A stretch of DNA of 64,000 nucleotides from Scytalidium lignicola. Lineage: Eukaryota; Ascomycota; Leotiomycetes. The stretch covers positions 1-64,000 of the forward strand of contig NCSJ02000110.1 of the NCBI GenBank assembly GCA_002812745.2. The letters are read 5' to 3'. This document shows, piece by piece, positions 43,781-55,406 of this stretch (within the stretch, counting starts at the first letter, position 1; each line of letters begins with the position of its first letter). A program made the translations under genes and the position numbers. The notes beneath the pieces are model-generated. The model saw only the letters and a list, made by a program, of their open reading frames with translations. It searched no databases and was not told the origin of the DNA.

Positions 43781-46700
43781 TTATGTTGCGGTCGAGGCGG
43801 CATATCTTGGAGCTTGGCTCATCATAGCAGGTTCGCTCTTTTCGGTGTAGTGTCTCGCTGGCGGAGTCATCTTTCGGAACTTCTCCTGTTGCTCTCTCTC
43901 CGTAAGCTCCTTTCGCAAGGCACTCTCACGAACAAGAGCCACGCGTTCAATCTCGTCAAGAAGCTCACCTTCTTCCAACACCTTGAACGGCTCTCCTGGT
44001 TGTCGGACATCCTTAGACCGTCCCCAGAAGCATTCGAATCGGAAGCGGATGAATTGGCGGTCATCCCGGTGATGAATCCACACCGTGACTAAATCTCCGT
44101 GACGGAGCTCGCCCCAGTACTTTGAGAACTCCTCTGGCTGCCGAGAATTGTAAGCGTTGAGTTTGAGCCCATTGATGTAAATGCCCATAGTTGCTTTAGA
44201 GGAGATGTAGAAGGCAAAGTCCTGATCATTATTTTCCTTGTTATTCCATGGCTGTGAATCACCTGAATTGGTCGCTCCAGGAACTTCAGAAGCCGCATGG
44301 AAGCCTGGTTTGAAGAGAAGAAGTTTAAAGGCATATTTGGGGACCTTAGCCTCCATGCCATTGGAATATTTAACCGTGTTAGAGATACCACGGCCCCAAC
44401 TTGTGATGGATTCGGTGATATTAAGAGTAGGCAGTGACAAGCAGCTATTTGCAGCCGGGGCTAATTTAGCAAGTATCTTCTTTGGAGGTAAGAAGTCGAT
44501 AATCGTGGATGCCTGTGAGGCTGACTCTGTGATCTCGTCATTTCCTCTTTGAGTAGCAGGTATGCTGGGAGCGTTCGAGGTTGCAGTTACACCGTTGTTA
44601 CCCTGCTCACCTGCTGCCCCCTCAAGTTTCCGATCGTCTCGCTTCATTACGGTCCGTCGGCTGTCGTCTTGGAGGGGTGCTGATTGAGCTCGAATAGCAG
44701 CATCGGGTTCAGCAGAGGGACTTCTACTGGATCTGAAACTTTGCATGGTCATCTCGAAAGTCTTTCCGCCTGGTTCAAATGCTTCACCTTTTGACTTGCA
44801 ATATTGTCCGATCGCATGGTAATCAGAAACCATCATTCGAGGATAGTTATTATGGTGTGTCGATCTATCAGCCGGATCCCAGAAGATGCTTGGTGGAACT
44901 GGGCAATCAATTTCTCTACCTGACACACGTCTCTTTTTAGGAAGATCTCGGGGTCGCCAATCCCCATCTTCCTCCTCAGTTTCATCTTCGCGTCGTCTTC
45001 GTAGACTAGTAACAGCTTCAACATATTCAGTTACTGGTAACTGCATATGTTCAGCAGCTGGAGAGGCCGAGGGTGAAGGAGAGGCCATGTTTAGCTGTCC
45101 TACTAGCGATTCTGTACCCAACAGGCTGGACATCCTAGCAGAACTTTTACCATCGTTGTTGTTGTGAGCCAAACCAGCGGGCGCTGGTGCTGGGGGTGGC
45201 AGCATGGTGTCCGATGTGGAAAGCCGTTGTGATTGTGTGGCTTGCCCACCGTCCTGGTTAGAATAACTGTAAAATTCACTTTCGTTTGACTCGTGTGAAA
45301 TGTTTGAGCTGCTAAAAGGTCCACGACGGTTGGGCGATGGGAGAGGAAGGAGGTCTGAAGGGACTGCTCCAGAACTTCCTATCGCGGAGAAGCCAACCTC
45401 ACCAAATAAACGAACGTTTCCACCTCCAGCAGGAGCAGGCAAATTTTGCACAAAGCTATAACTTTCGTTGGATTCTCCTTCGCTGGTAACGAAACTACTC
45501 GGTATTTCCAAGCGCTGACTCGGGGGGACAGTGTTATTGTGCTGCAACGGAACGCTAGATGCGTCGTTGGCGATGGCATTTTCGTCGTCATAATCGTCAT
45601 AGCGCTCGCCCTCGCACTCCTCACCTTGCTCCTGAATACTGAGTTGAGATGCACCCTTCTCAATTTCTTCATCAGCAGGTTCAACACGTATCATATCAAC
45701 TTCATCATCCTCAATTGACATTGCTAAGTTTTCATCGCCAGTCAGCCATGAACTCCCTTCGAGCTCCGAGATAGTTGCACGGTGTTCTGGCCTGTTGTGA
45801 AGCATACTACGAATAAATCTAATCCCACTCTCAGAAACTCCCACGCGTTGAAGTGGTCGAATATCTAGAGCAGTTGACATGATTTGATTCAGGAGCTCTT
45901 GATATGAAGTTCCACTTTGGACAGGGTGTGGAGGACTTCCACAGAGAGAATAGAATAGGACACCAGCCAGAGACCAGATATCGACAGCGTGACCATACCG
46001 CTGTGGTGGCAGAGATCTCTTGTCCCTGCCTCGAAGAGTTCTTTTACCTTGTTGATCGTATTCTCGATACTCGGAGTACACCTCAGGTGCGCAGTATAGC
46101 AGAGTGCCGCAGAATGTACGTAAGAAAGTATCATCGCCTTCTATCATCTTCGACAGTCCAAAATCAGTGAGTTTTACGTGGATTGGATCATAACTTTGAA
46201 GTAAGATGTTATCCGGTTTTATATCACGGTGGGTGATACCAATTCCATGAAGGTATTTCAATGCACTGAGCAGTTGGGTAGCAATCGCTTGAACCGTTGG
46301 CTCGGGCAATGGTCCGCGCTTGCTAATGAGAGATCCAAGGTCCCCTCCGGGAACAAAGTCCATTATGATGTATAGGTGCTCCTCCCAGTCAACATGTTCA
46401 ATATATTGAACAATATTGGGCTGACATAGTTAGTGACATAAAATGAGATGAAATGCAACATAAAGGAGCATCTTACATGAGAGATTTTCCGCATAATATT
46501 CATTTCCATATCAACTTTCTGGTCCAAAATACCGTTCTTCATGAACCGTCTCTTCTCAAGCTCCTTAGCTGCATACGGTACGCCATTGTACTTATCAGTA
46601 ATCTTGTACACAACGGCAAAAGCTCCTCTACCAATGCAGGAGACTTTGTTATACTTCTCACCACCTTTCCACTCTTTCATATATCTGCTAGTAGAGACAG

Positions 46701-47594
46701 AAACACTCGTGCCATCGGTAGCATCTGGAGTTGGAAAGAGGTTAAGCTATATTGAATTAGCAAATATAACAGCATCGAGGTTCAATCTACATACTGGTTC
46801 TCTATTCTCGCCAGCGCCAGCAGCTACTGCACGGGCATGTCTCTCTAATTTGATATTGTTGAGACGCATATAGTATGCTGCCAAGTTATCCTGGTAAGCC
46901 ATCTCCGATGCATGGTCACGCTGTGGAATGCGAACTACAAACTTATAATCCTCTTGTGGTGGTGTCATCGTGAGGACAATGGTTGATCCTTGCTGAAGGG
47001 TATGTTTGTAGTCAAGGCCGTTTTCTTTTTCTTTGTACCGAAGCAAGACACCATCCACCGCTGTTCCGTTGGTTGACTGATCCTCTAGCATTATGATGCC
47101 GTGCTCATTGATGTATATCCGAAAGTGGATATTGCTTATTCTTTTGATCTCTTGGTCTTGGCCCATGACAAAATCACAGCGCTGTCGGTTTCTTCCAAAC
47201 CGGTATCCAGAGACGGGGTCTTTGAGGTCGGCTGAAAGTCGAAGAGCGATATCACAGAAGTCGGTGCCTTGAGCCGCAAGCTCAAGGGCAGCATTGGCGT
47301 CACCATTGTCCCTTTCTCGAATTCTCACATCACTTTCCACACTTATCGCATTGTGAGGGTTGTTGTTTGCAATCTGGGCAGCGACCCGTCGTGCAGGAGC
47401 CGAATACGGGTGAAGCAGGCAGAAGATGTCGGCAAGATCTTCATCGTCAAGCCCTGAGTTGCCTTGACCAAGTCGTCTGGGGTCAATCACAAGCTGAGTA
47501 GCTATAAGGGATGAATTGTAAGTTACTTGATCCTGGGAACCTGCCATTATGAAGAAGAGAAGAGATTACCTGGCTGTGTTGCTTCTTCCTCCAT
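43781..47594 (-). CDS. RAD53: Rad53/Chk2-type checkpoint kinase with two FHA regions
   Basis: DNA-damage and replication checkpoint Ser/Thr kinase, nuclear. Four exons: 47594-47570, 47501-46795, 46746-46477 and 46420-43781, giving 1213 aa. The 25-nt first exon encodes MEEEATQP and splices directly into ATQ, giving a TQ cluster like that of Rad53. FHA1 is at about 95-190 (GYRFGRN, then KRISNIHFRIY and STNGT). The kinase domain spans about 278-560: GRGAFAVVYK, Lys305, HRDIKPDN with Asp400, DFG at 420, then FCGTLLYCAPE. A long disordered Ser/acidic linker (about 565-1000) carries a basic NLS-like PKKRRVS. A more divergent second FHA-like region (about 1008-1130; WGRGISN, YISSKATMGIYINGLKL) precedes a coiled C-terminus. 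Longer than yeast Rad53 (821 aa). MUS-59-type genes of filamentous fungi are the likely counterparts. Confidence 0.9.
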
Positions 47595-48616
47595 GTTTGC
47601 AACTTCTAGAGAAAGAATGCTGGTTACTTGCAGTGATTGTGCAGGGAAAGAAGAAAGAACGATGCAAGTGAGGGAAGGATTAAGCCGCCGAAGGGATCGA
47701 TCACAACGGAAATAGGCAACGACTCGGCGACGGTACCGGACAATGATTCCACGTATACCAAACACTACAGGCAAAAATTTATAGAGATATAAACGTAGCA
47801 AGACAGTTGCTCGTGGGTTTGTGAACGGGGGGCATAAGGCCTTTAGGAGTTTGTCGACTTAGAGGAGTTCTCCAAGAACAACTGTGAGATCTAATTACAT
47901 CAATGAATGCCAAAAGACGCCGCAGTCTTCGAATAGCAGTCGCCGCAGCTTGGTTGTGCAAGTTACATCAGGCAGGGTTCTTGTGTCGTCTCTACAATAC
48001 CAGTATTAGTAACGATCCTCCTAGCAACCAGAAGAGGGAATCACATTGCGGTAGTCCGGTGTGCGAAGTTGCCATGGACAGGCGCACCGCAGAAGATAAC
48101 CGTCGGTCATGGACTGTCCGGGCAGGTGACAGTACACGAAAGTCGTTCACACGACCTAGAAATAAATTCACAGCTTCGGAGCCTCGAGATCAATGTTTCA
48201 CTCTCAAATAAGGTTCTTCGGTGTATTATTTATCCACTCCGACAAATCAACAAATTCAGGGGTACGCCATTGGTCAGCTAATACTTGCAACTTATGAGTT
48301 ACAAATCAAAAATTCAATATAGCTACAACNTTACAGCGAATTAACTGCTGAGGTTGCTTCGTTGATGGCATTAATATTATTTGGTTTTCTTAACTTTCCC
48401 TTAATGAAAATAAAGGGTAAAACTAAACACATCCCCCTCCAATTACCAGCGAACTCTCGTTATCATCACCAATCGTATTCCAGCATCCACTATTCTCGTA
48501 GCTTCCATATTCGTGCTCATCATGTTCATAGTCATCGTAATCAACGCATACTCTCCCTTTCATCCTTCCTTATTGGATGTATGAATAGCCATCTCCATTT
48601 CATAATACTGTACAAG
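47595..48616. other. Intergenic upstream of the Rad53-like gene
   Basis: No supported gene. It holds the promoter of the kinase gene and the 3' flank of the Cys-rich protein gene. N at 48330. Confidence 0.6.
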
Positions 48617-50298
48617 TTACCTCTCGCCGTATAGATCACTTGAAGCCTCAGTGCTAGAGGAAGTAATGCTGTTATCATCCCTTGGTCTGATCCACTGTGA
48701 ATTATTGATAGGGTCTTTATTATCACTATCCTCTTCAGGGGAATGATATTGCTTCCTTGGATATAGCATGAGTGCGTTTTCCATTTCACTTGCAACCGCA
48801 CTGACCGTAGGAGACTGGTGCCTAGATATCATTGTTGTGCTTGTAATGTACCGTCGTCTTTCATTCTTCTCTTTGGAATTCCTGGAGTCTGCCGATCCTT
48901 CACTATCGGCTGTGAATGCTCTATGGGACCACGATTCTCCCGAAGAAGACGATGGGGAACTTGGAACCCGTGATGAATACTGCTTGCATGGTATACAGTC
49001 TGTACCAACTTCGGATGTCTCGCCAACAATGACCTGCCTGCGTTCTCGGCGTCGTCGCTGTGCTGATTCTCTAGGTCGAAAGGAGCTTGCGCTCTCAAAG
49101 CTTTCTTGCTCTGGTAATGGTGGTCTGTATCCTATAGAGCTTGTGTTTGAATATTCTACTATCGAATTCCCGTCAATATAGGGACGTGAATATCTTCTGA
49201 CATGAGTCTGAGATCTATTCTCATATGTTTTATGAGTAACAGGTTGAACATAACGAAAATATGGTGTGATATCTCGAGTATTAAGAGACTCGACAGATAC
49301 GTGTCTGCTTATGGAGCCTTCTCTTTGGGGGTTTCGATAACTTTCTGCGTATGTTCTCCTCGATCTATTCGTTTCCGGGCTCTGAGGATACTCTCGAGTC
49401 ATGCGTCTTCCTTTAGAATTTTCACTTCTAGAACCATGTGACTCAAACTGGCTTCTCATTTTGTGGTGTCTCCTGTGTCTCACCTTTGGTGAGAGGCACC
49501 TGTTCTCGACTACATACTCGTCACACACCTTTGATCTCCGAGGTTGATTTCTGAGTGGCTCATCACAGACTTCAACTTTCTGTATTATTCATTAGCGAAG
49601 TCTATACCAGTAAGATCGAGGAAATAGCTGAGGGTTTTCATGTAAAATACACCGATCAATTCTAGCTGTAAGTAACAATGAATTACCTTTCTATGCTCCT
49701 TCCTTTCTTTTTTATATTCTCTTCTTCTACTATGACAGCTCTCCGTAGAACTGTCATCTCTTTGGCACCTCCGGCAGAATTCTGGGGCTGGTACTTCTCC
49801 GGGTTTGATTGGGTGCTCATGCTGATATTTTCGTGATCGCAGTCTTCGGCAGTTAGCACAAACGTGTAATGTCTTCGTAACGGTGGTCTCGGTCGTCTCT
49901 TTAGACCTATTTCCAGCCTGCTGAGAAGTATCGCATCGTTTAGGCTCTTCTGTCTGCGTCCTCCGATGGTAATCTGCATCAATACATTTAAGCAGCTCTA
50001 GGTCGGATCGCATAGGGCGCGGTGGAACGACTGGCAGTGGTTGTATTGGCTGAAATGGTACCATCTGCACTGTACCAGGAGTAAAGCTATGGTTAAACAG
50101 TGGAGTAACTGGCAGTGGTTGTTGAGAAAAGCAAGGAGCACTAGCAATAAGGAGAGGTGGTGAACGTAGATCCAAGGACTGTGACCGTTTCCGAATTATT
50201 TTGTCCTTCTTCGCTCGTACCATCACAAGTTTGCCATTGATTTTCGTTATATAAGGATGTCCAGCTAATATTATTCTATGGCTCTCGGACTCCTCCAT
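48617..50298 (-). CDS. Hypothetical protein with a CxxC...CxxC zinc-binding patch, 524 aa
   Basis: Not recognised as a named family. Exons are 50298-49687 and 49579-48617, joined in phase 0. The intron has a GCTAAT branch-like site and starts GTAATT. Residues about 1-140 are basic and Pro-rich. Residues about 145-180 carry two cysteine pairs (VCANCRRLRSRKY and, after HPIKPGEVPAPE, FCRRCQRD) that probably bind one zinc, reminiscent of small LIM/Stc1-like knuckles. The remainder is Arg/Ser-rich and low in hydrophobics, with RRRRERRQ near 375, so largely disordered and possibly nucleic-acid binding. An earlier ATG at 50388 is in frame, but its leader looks noncoding. It lies between STT3 and the Rad53-like gene on the same strand. 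Nuclear role suspected from composition only. Confidence 0.65.
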
Positions 50299-50739
50299 GT
50301 TGAAACCTCTTGGGTTTGAACCCCTCCAGCAAACGATTTGAAGTGAAGAGAAGTTGAGGAAAGTGAAATTCAGGGTTTTGGGTAACAACTGGTTCTAAAA
50401 GACAGCACCCAGTATAAGAGCGAGACAAGACTTTCCCGCTACACAGATTAAGAGGTGGATTGACCGTATCAGGAAGGGACAACTAAAGTAAATACAATTC
50501 ACTTACCTTTTGATCGCTATGCTACGACCACGGCTCAAGGAGAGCAATAACGAACACCCTTGATTTGCATTTAATACTGTAAACTCTTTTTCGCCTACCA
50601 AGACTCGATTAACAATTCCAAGTCCTAAATAAGCCTTCAATTAAACAGCGTTCTATTAGAACAGTCTCCTTGCAATTTTATACTACGCCTGAGTCAAATA
50701 CTTGTAAATTATGATACAAAACGGCGTCATTTTCTTTGT
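50299..50739. other. Intergenic between the Cys-rich protein gene and STT3
   Basis: No gene; promoter and 3' flank only. A TACTGTA lies near 50575. Confidence 0.6.
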
Positions 50740-53313
50740 TTATTCTACCCTCAAAACTTTTGGTCCCCTGCGCTTAACCGACTTCTTCTTTTTGTTTCCT
50801 TTTTCAAACGACGCAACTGATGCATGATCTCTGCCGACATTGTCCAAGTCCTTGACCTTGTAAATTCGAATGATCCAATTCTCACTAGTGAACGCTTCAT
50901 CAAGAGTGTTAAGCACAGGACCATTATCTGGCAGCTTAACGCCACGAACTCGATCTTGAACTTGTCCTGGAGGGAAGAGAGAATGGTAATTGTAGTAGGA
51001 CATTTTGTACCTGTACTAGAGTTAGCATATATTTGAGAGCAAGATATTAAAGCTTACATCAAGCTGTTTTTCATAGTCTCTGTTGCCCCATCATCTACTC
51101 TGTACTCTCCTCTCTCAGTAAAGAAGTCTCTCTCCTTCACCTCATCAGGCCAGATGCCCTCAGCAATTCGAACCATCCACAAGAACTTGTTGATATCATC
51201 GCCAGAGTAGCCAAGGAGACCACCAAAAACAACCAGGATGTAATCAACTTCATGTTGGCGTAGGATAGGATAGCTGACTTCTTCCCGCGAGCTCATCGCC
51301 TTTCCAACCGTGGCAATATGAGTGTTATTCCAAGTGTTGTTATCAACTAGAGTAGGTCTGTCGGCCATGCCACCAATTTGATAACCGTAATCCCACCAGG
51401 ACATGATCTTGGCATCCTCCTTCGTATTTTGGCGTAGCCACTGGTATGCCTCTCTATAATCATCGATGATATGCTGACTACCATCGGGCATCTTGCTGGC
51501 TAACACGACAGAAGGCGACGAGTATGCGTTTGAGGTAACCCAGGTACAGTGAAGCACAAATATTAGTAGGTACACGGTGAAAGCAGTGACAACAAATGCT
51601 TTGGAGAACATGGTGTAGATACCGATAAGAGGATTTCGAGTAGATCTAAGACCCTCCTGTTTAGCGGCTTTCTTGCTGGGCGCTGTGGCACCACTGACAG
51701 TACCGCCATTAGATTCCTCGGGCACTTTTGGGGACTTGATTGTCAGATAGGTATCGAGAATTTGCGAAGATGCCAAAGCTGCAGCCACACACACAATTGG
51801 TGTAAGAGTAAGCATCAATCGAACCATAACACCAGCAAAATAACTGGAGAGAATGGCATAGACGATAATAAAGACTTGCTCGTCGGAAAGGTCAAGGAAA
51901 CAAAGATATACACCAGCTGGAAAGAGCCAGATAAGAAGATTCAAATCAAAAAAGAAAGCAGGCCACGCTGTAGGCTGATGTTCGGAGACGGAGGCTATAA
52001 TTGGAATGTGAATCTTCGCGTAGCCAGTATCCCAAAGTGAATAGAACCTGCCAGTCCAGGGAGCAATCACTCCGGAAACTGTCAATAGGACAAGGCCGGT
52101 GAAGGAAATGACGAATACTGCAACCACAAATGCCCTAAGTAGGGTTACAAATTGCTTGCTGGGAATGCTAGAACGGACAAATTCAACAAAGCCAATTAGC
52201 TGTAGCAGACCGAAAACACCTTTAAAAGGTTAGTAAATTCCTTACAGGAGTAACGTGGAATGGGCATACCTAGGGCAGACATGTGTTCACTGCTGCGGAT
52301 AGGCAAGAAACCGACGAATGGAATTTGCATACTTGCAATGGTGCCAAGAGCATACCATGTGCAGTAGCTGACATATAGTCTTGAGCTGAATCGTCCCATG
52401 CAAACAAGAACGAAAACATGAAGAGGGATCAAGTTGGTGATGAAGACGTATCCACCCCAAGCAGACACCATGTATCCGTAAAAAAGGGCACAGAGAGCTC
52501 CCCAGAATGCTGAACCGAGCTTCAAGGCCTTGATCCAGAGGTAAAATGTAAATACAAGGAGGAAGATAGCAATGGCTTCATTATCGTAGCTGCCAGCAAC
52601 TGAACGTGAAATATAACCAGGAGCTATTCCCATGAATATAGCAGCAAGGAGACCGGCGGAGGGGGATTTGGACATCTCATTTGTGAAAAGGTATGTAGCA
52701 AAGGCTGTTAAGCCCGAAAATCCTGGTGCAAGTAGCACACAGATATTTCGAATATCAACTGGGACAGTGAGGAATCGGAGAAGGTGATAGATAGCACCAC
52801 TCGTCACCATGAGACCTGGATAGAGTGTTCCTCCAGTAACTCTGCCTAGGGGATACCATGTTCGATCATCAAACCAGTCCCAGAAATCATAAAAGCCATG
52901 CTCTACAAGATATTTTGTTGCTCTGAAATTGAACCATGGATCAACTAAGAGATTGTTAGTTTGGAGGGCCTTGGGAGTAAGACAGGCGGGGCTTTGGATA
53001 TGGGCTTAAGCTAGAAGGCGCTGACTGACATTCGTGAATGATGCTCTCGAAACCTATAAATAAAAAATTAGCATAATTGAACCTCGTTATAATTCAATTG
53101 GAGTAATAGCATAGATGCAAACTAATTGGAACCGAAGAGAATCTAGGGGCTTGCAATATTCTAGATTGGGTGGGCAAACGTACGAATAACTGAAAACAGA
53201 CGGCTTGAAATAGCAGCCCCTGCAATTATACAAAGAATGGTTAATCGAAGAAGGCTGCGAGTATTCCTCGCGGTACTCCCTTCTAAGAAGGGTGCGACAG
53301 GTGAAGCCGTCAT
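50740..53313 (-). CDS. STT3: Oligosaccharyltransferase catalytic subunit STT3
   Basis: ER membrane enzyme that transfers the lipid-linked glycan to Asn-X-Ser/Thr. 753 aa from five exons: 53313-53184, 53053-53030, 52944-52270, 52219-51058 and 51010-50740. The second exon is only 24 nt. Motifs: [10 protein letters not shown] after the second splice (the metal-binding Asp of the first loop), the SVSE motif in loop EL5 ([10 protein letters not shown], about residue 353), WWDYG at 551-555, the glycosylated-type NNTWNNTH stretch, and the DK-type motif in DDINKFLWM. About thirteen membrane segments. The ATG at 53313 is the first in frame and gives the [11 protein letters not shown] start typical of filamentous-fungal STT3. 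All splices preserve frame. The tail ends in [10 protein letters not shown], a basic cytoplasm- or lumen-edge segment. Confidence 0.95.
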
Positions 53314-54599
53314 GTTGGCTGTCGATGAGGAATGGTTGTCGCCAGAGTTCCGGTGCTTTACGATATATCTGTTTGTGCAATCTGGCTGGAGCTTCCGCGT
53401 CAAGTTGCAGGGGATGTGCGGGCCGTGAATTGATCCGGGTACCTTGAGGCGCCATTAGTTATTATTAAAAAGCTTGGCCTTCTCTCTCCACCCACATGGG
53501 ACAGAAGGGACCAAACTCCCGAATGTGATTGTGTTACGGAGAACAATGATGATTAAGGATTAAGAGTATATCTATCAAGATTCATATGTATGTTTCTTTA
53601 TCTACGTCAACCTTTAATGCGTGTTTCTCCTCATATAGTGAAACAACCTTTTGCCCTAATGGTTTGACTCACTCCAATGATTTCCATATTTTCAAAACCT
53701 ATGACTATTCCTTCAGAAATGGAAAAGACCCATTGCAGTCATTTATTAGATCTGATTGCATCTTGTATTTCCACCAGGTTTATTTTCTTGGAAATCCAGC
53801 GTTCCGTCATTATTTATCCAGAAATATATACTAGCACAGTGAATACTGTAGATCAAAACTAAAGACTTAGTTATCCTCCCCCACAGAGTTACCAAATCGT
53901 CTTCCTAATATCTTTGGTACTGCGGCTGTCCTTCTAAATCTGTGCTCTAAAATCCGAACATTGCAGTTGGAACGAAAGTAAGTAAAGTGTTTGCTTGAGG
54001 GGCAAATGACCAGGATAAGTAGATGAGGGAAGAACGATCTGCTTGTTAAAAAGGTCAAACAAAAACATTTACGGTGGCATGAAACTGTCATGGCCTATGT
54101 TGTCGGTCAAACAAGTGACTTTTTTCCAGCTTAAGAATAGAGACCTAACATAAACATATCAGTTCTATTCCAGCCATTTAGCAGATTGAATATACTTACA
54201 GTTATCTCAATTACCCTTCATAGCTCAGCGGAATATCTGCAGAATTATATGGCACATACCATTAGGGAGAATATCTTAAAAAGCTTCTGAATAACCTGTC
54301 CTGCTTATATCTGCTATAGTACATTGTACAAGAAAATGCTCGGTGACCTCTATAGCTATTATACGAACTATCACCGTGAGACATCGGTATATGCCAAAGG
54401 ACGCATCGCAACCATTTCACCAAAGCAATGGTAGCCCTCCTTCACCAATCATTACATTCATAGTTTCTTCTCCTTATTTTGCTTCCGCCGCAACACTGTT
54501 CAAGTATGCTTCTAGATCGAATCTCGAGTCGTTTGGATCGCTTATGACTATAATACACGCCATTAGTAATGAAGATAGAAATAACCTAAATCCAAACTT
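53314..54599. other. Intergenic upstream of STT3
   Basis: No supported gene. AT-rich with only short frames. One TACTGTA near 53845. Confidence 0.6.
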
Positions 54600-54952
54600 C
54601 TAGAGCTCGGGAGGCCGGATTGACAACGCACCACCTGTAGTCTCGGCCTTGGTTGCTTGGGGCTGGGTCTTTTTTGAGTATTCTGCCTTTGCCTTCTCAA
54701 TCAGATGTTGCTTGTGTTCGTACTCTCTTTTGGCAGCAGCCTGTTTCGTGGCTGATGATATTGACGCTTGGTGGTATATTCCGTAGAAGATACCGGCACC
54801 GAGAGCGGACCATCTTAGCACCTGTGAAAGGAGAGATCAGTAAGACGATCAAACTAACACTATAAGTAGACAATTGAGTAGGTGGCTGAGCGTCGAAAGC
54901 TAAATAAGATGTTCGGATAACATGAACATACGTTTACTCCTGTTGAAGCCAT
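54600..54952 (-). CDS. ATP21: Mitochondrial F1Fo ATP synthase subunit e
   Basis: Small inner-membrane subunit that helps dimerise ATP synthase and shape cristae. 80 aa in two exons, 54952-54932 and 54821-54600; the first exon codes only seven residues (MASTGVN). The N-terminal membrane helix (about residues 10-27) carries the dimer-forming GxxxG motif (GIFYG). It is followed by a charged coiled-coil tail (KREYEHKQHLIEKAKAEYSKK). Size and layout match Tim11/Atp21. Without exon 1 the gene would be called from an internal ATG. It is divergent from the dynein intermediate chain gene 454 bp away. Confidence 0.9.
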
Positions 54953-55406
54953 GATAGTCTGAGGATTGTGGAGAGCTTGGGGGACGATTTCAGAGCTCAA
55001 AACAGCGACCGACAAATTAAACTGGATCAATTGAGCTAGAATCGAGTGCGTAGGTCCTCCAAGCGTTGTTGAGGGTAACTGCGCAGCTTGCTACTTGAGG
55101 CACGAGAAAGATCTCAAGGTTCAATTCCGGGATTTTGCGACTACTTAATTTTCACGTGACCGTAGCTTTGCACCTGGACGCGGCTACGGGTACTTTGACG
55201 CGACTACTTAGACAATGATCATACACAGCTTTAACACTAAACGCATTATTACCGTTTTATGAGAGGGTCCTAGCCTCCTGCTATTCTACCTAAACGCTGA
55301 AAAGAACGAATTTTGTCGCAAGAAAGCGTAGCACTACGGAAATCCTCCACCCCCTGGATAGGACCACCGAACCAACCGCCCAACGAGATGGGCTTGTATA
55401 ACAAAA
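54953..55406. promoter_or_regulatory. Divergent promoter between subunit e and the dynein intermediate chain
   Basis: 454 bp separate the two ATGs on opposite strands. It contains GC-rich CACGTG-like and GCGACTAC repeats (about 55140 and 55199). No coding frame. Confidence 0.55.

Noticed and set aside
50320..50345. GGTTCAAACCC on - resembles a tRNA B box
   Set aside because: No A box, no cloverleaf and no terminator; it lies in the leader of a protein gene.
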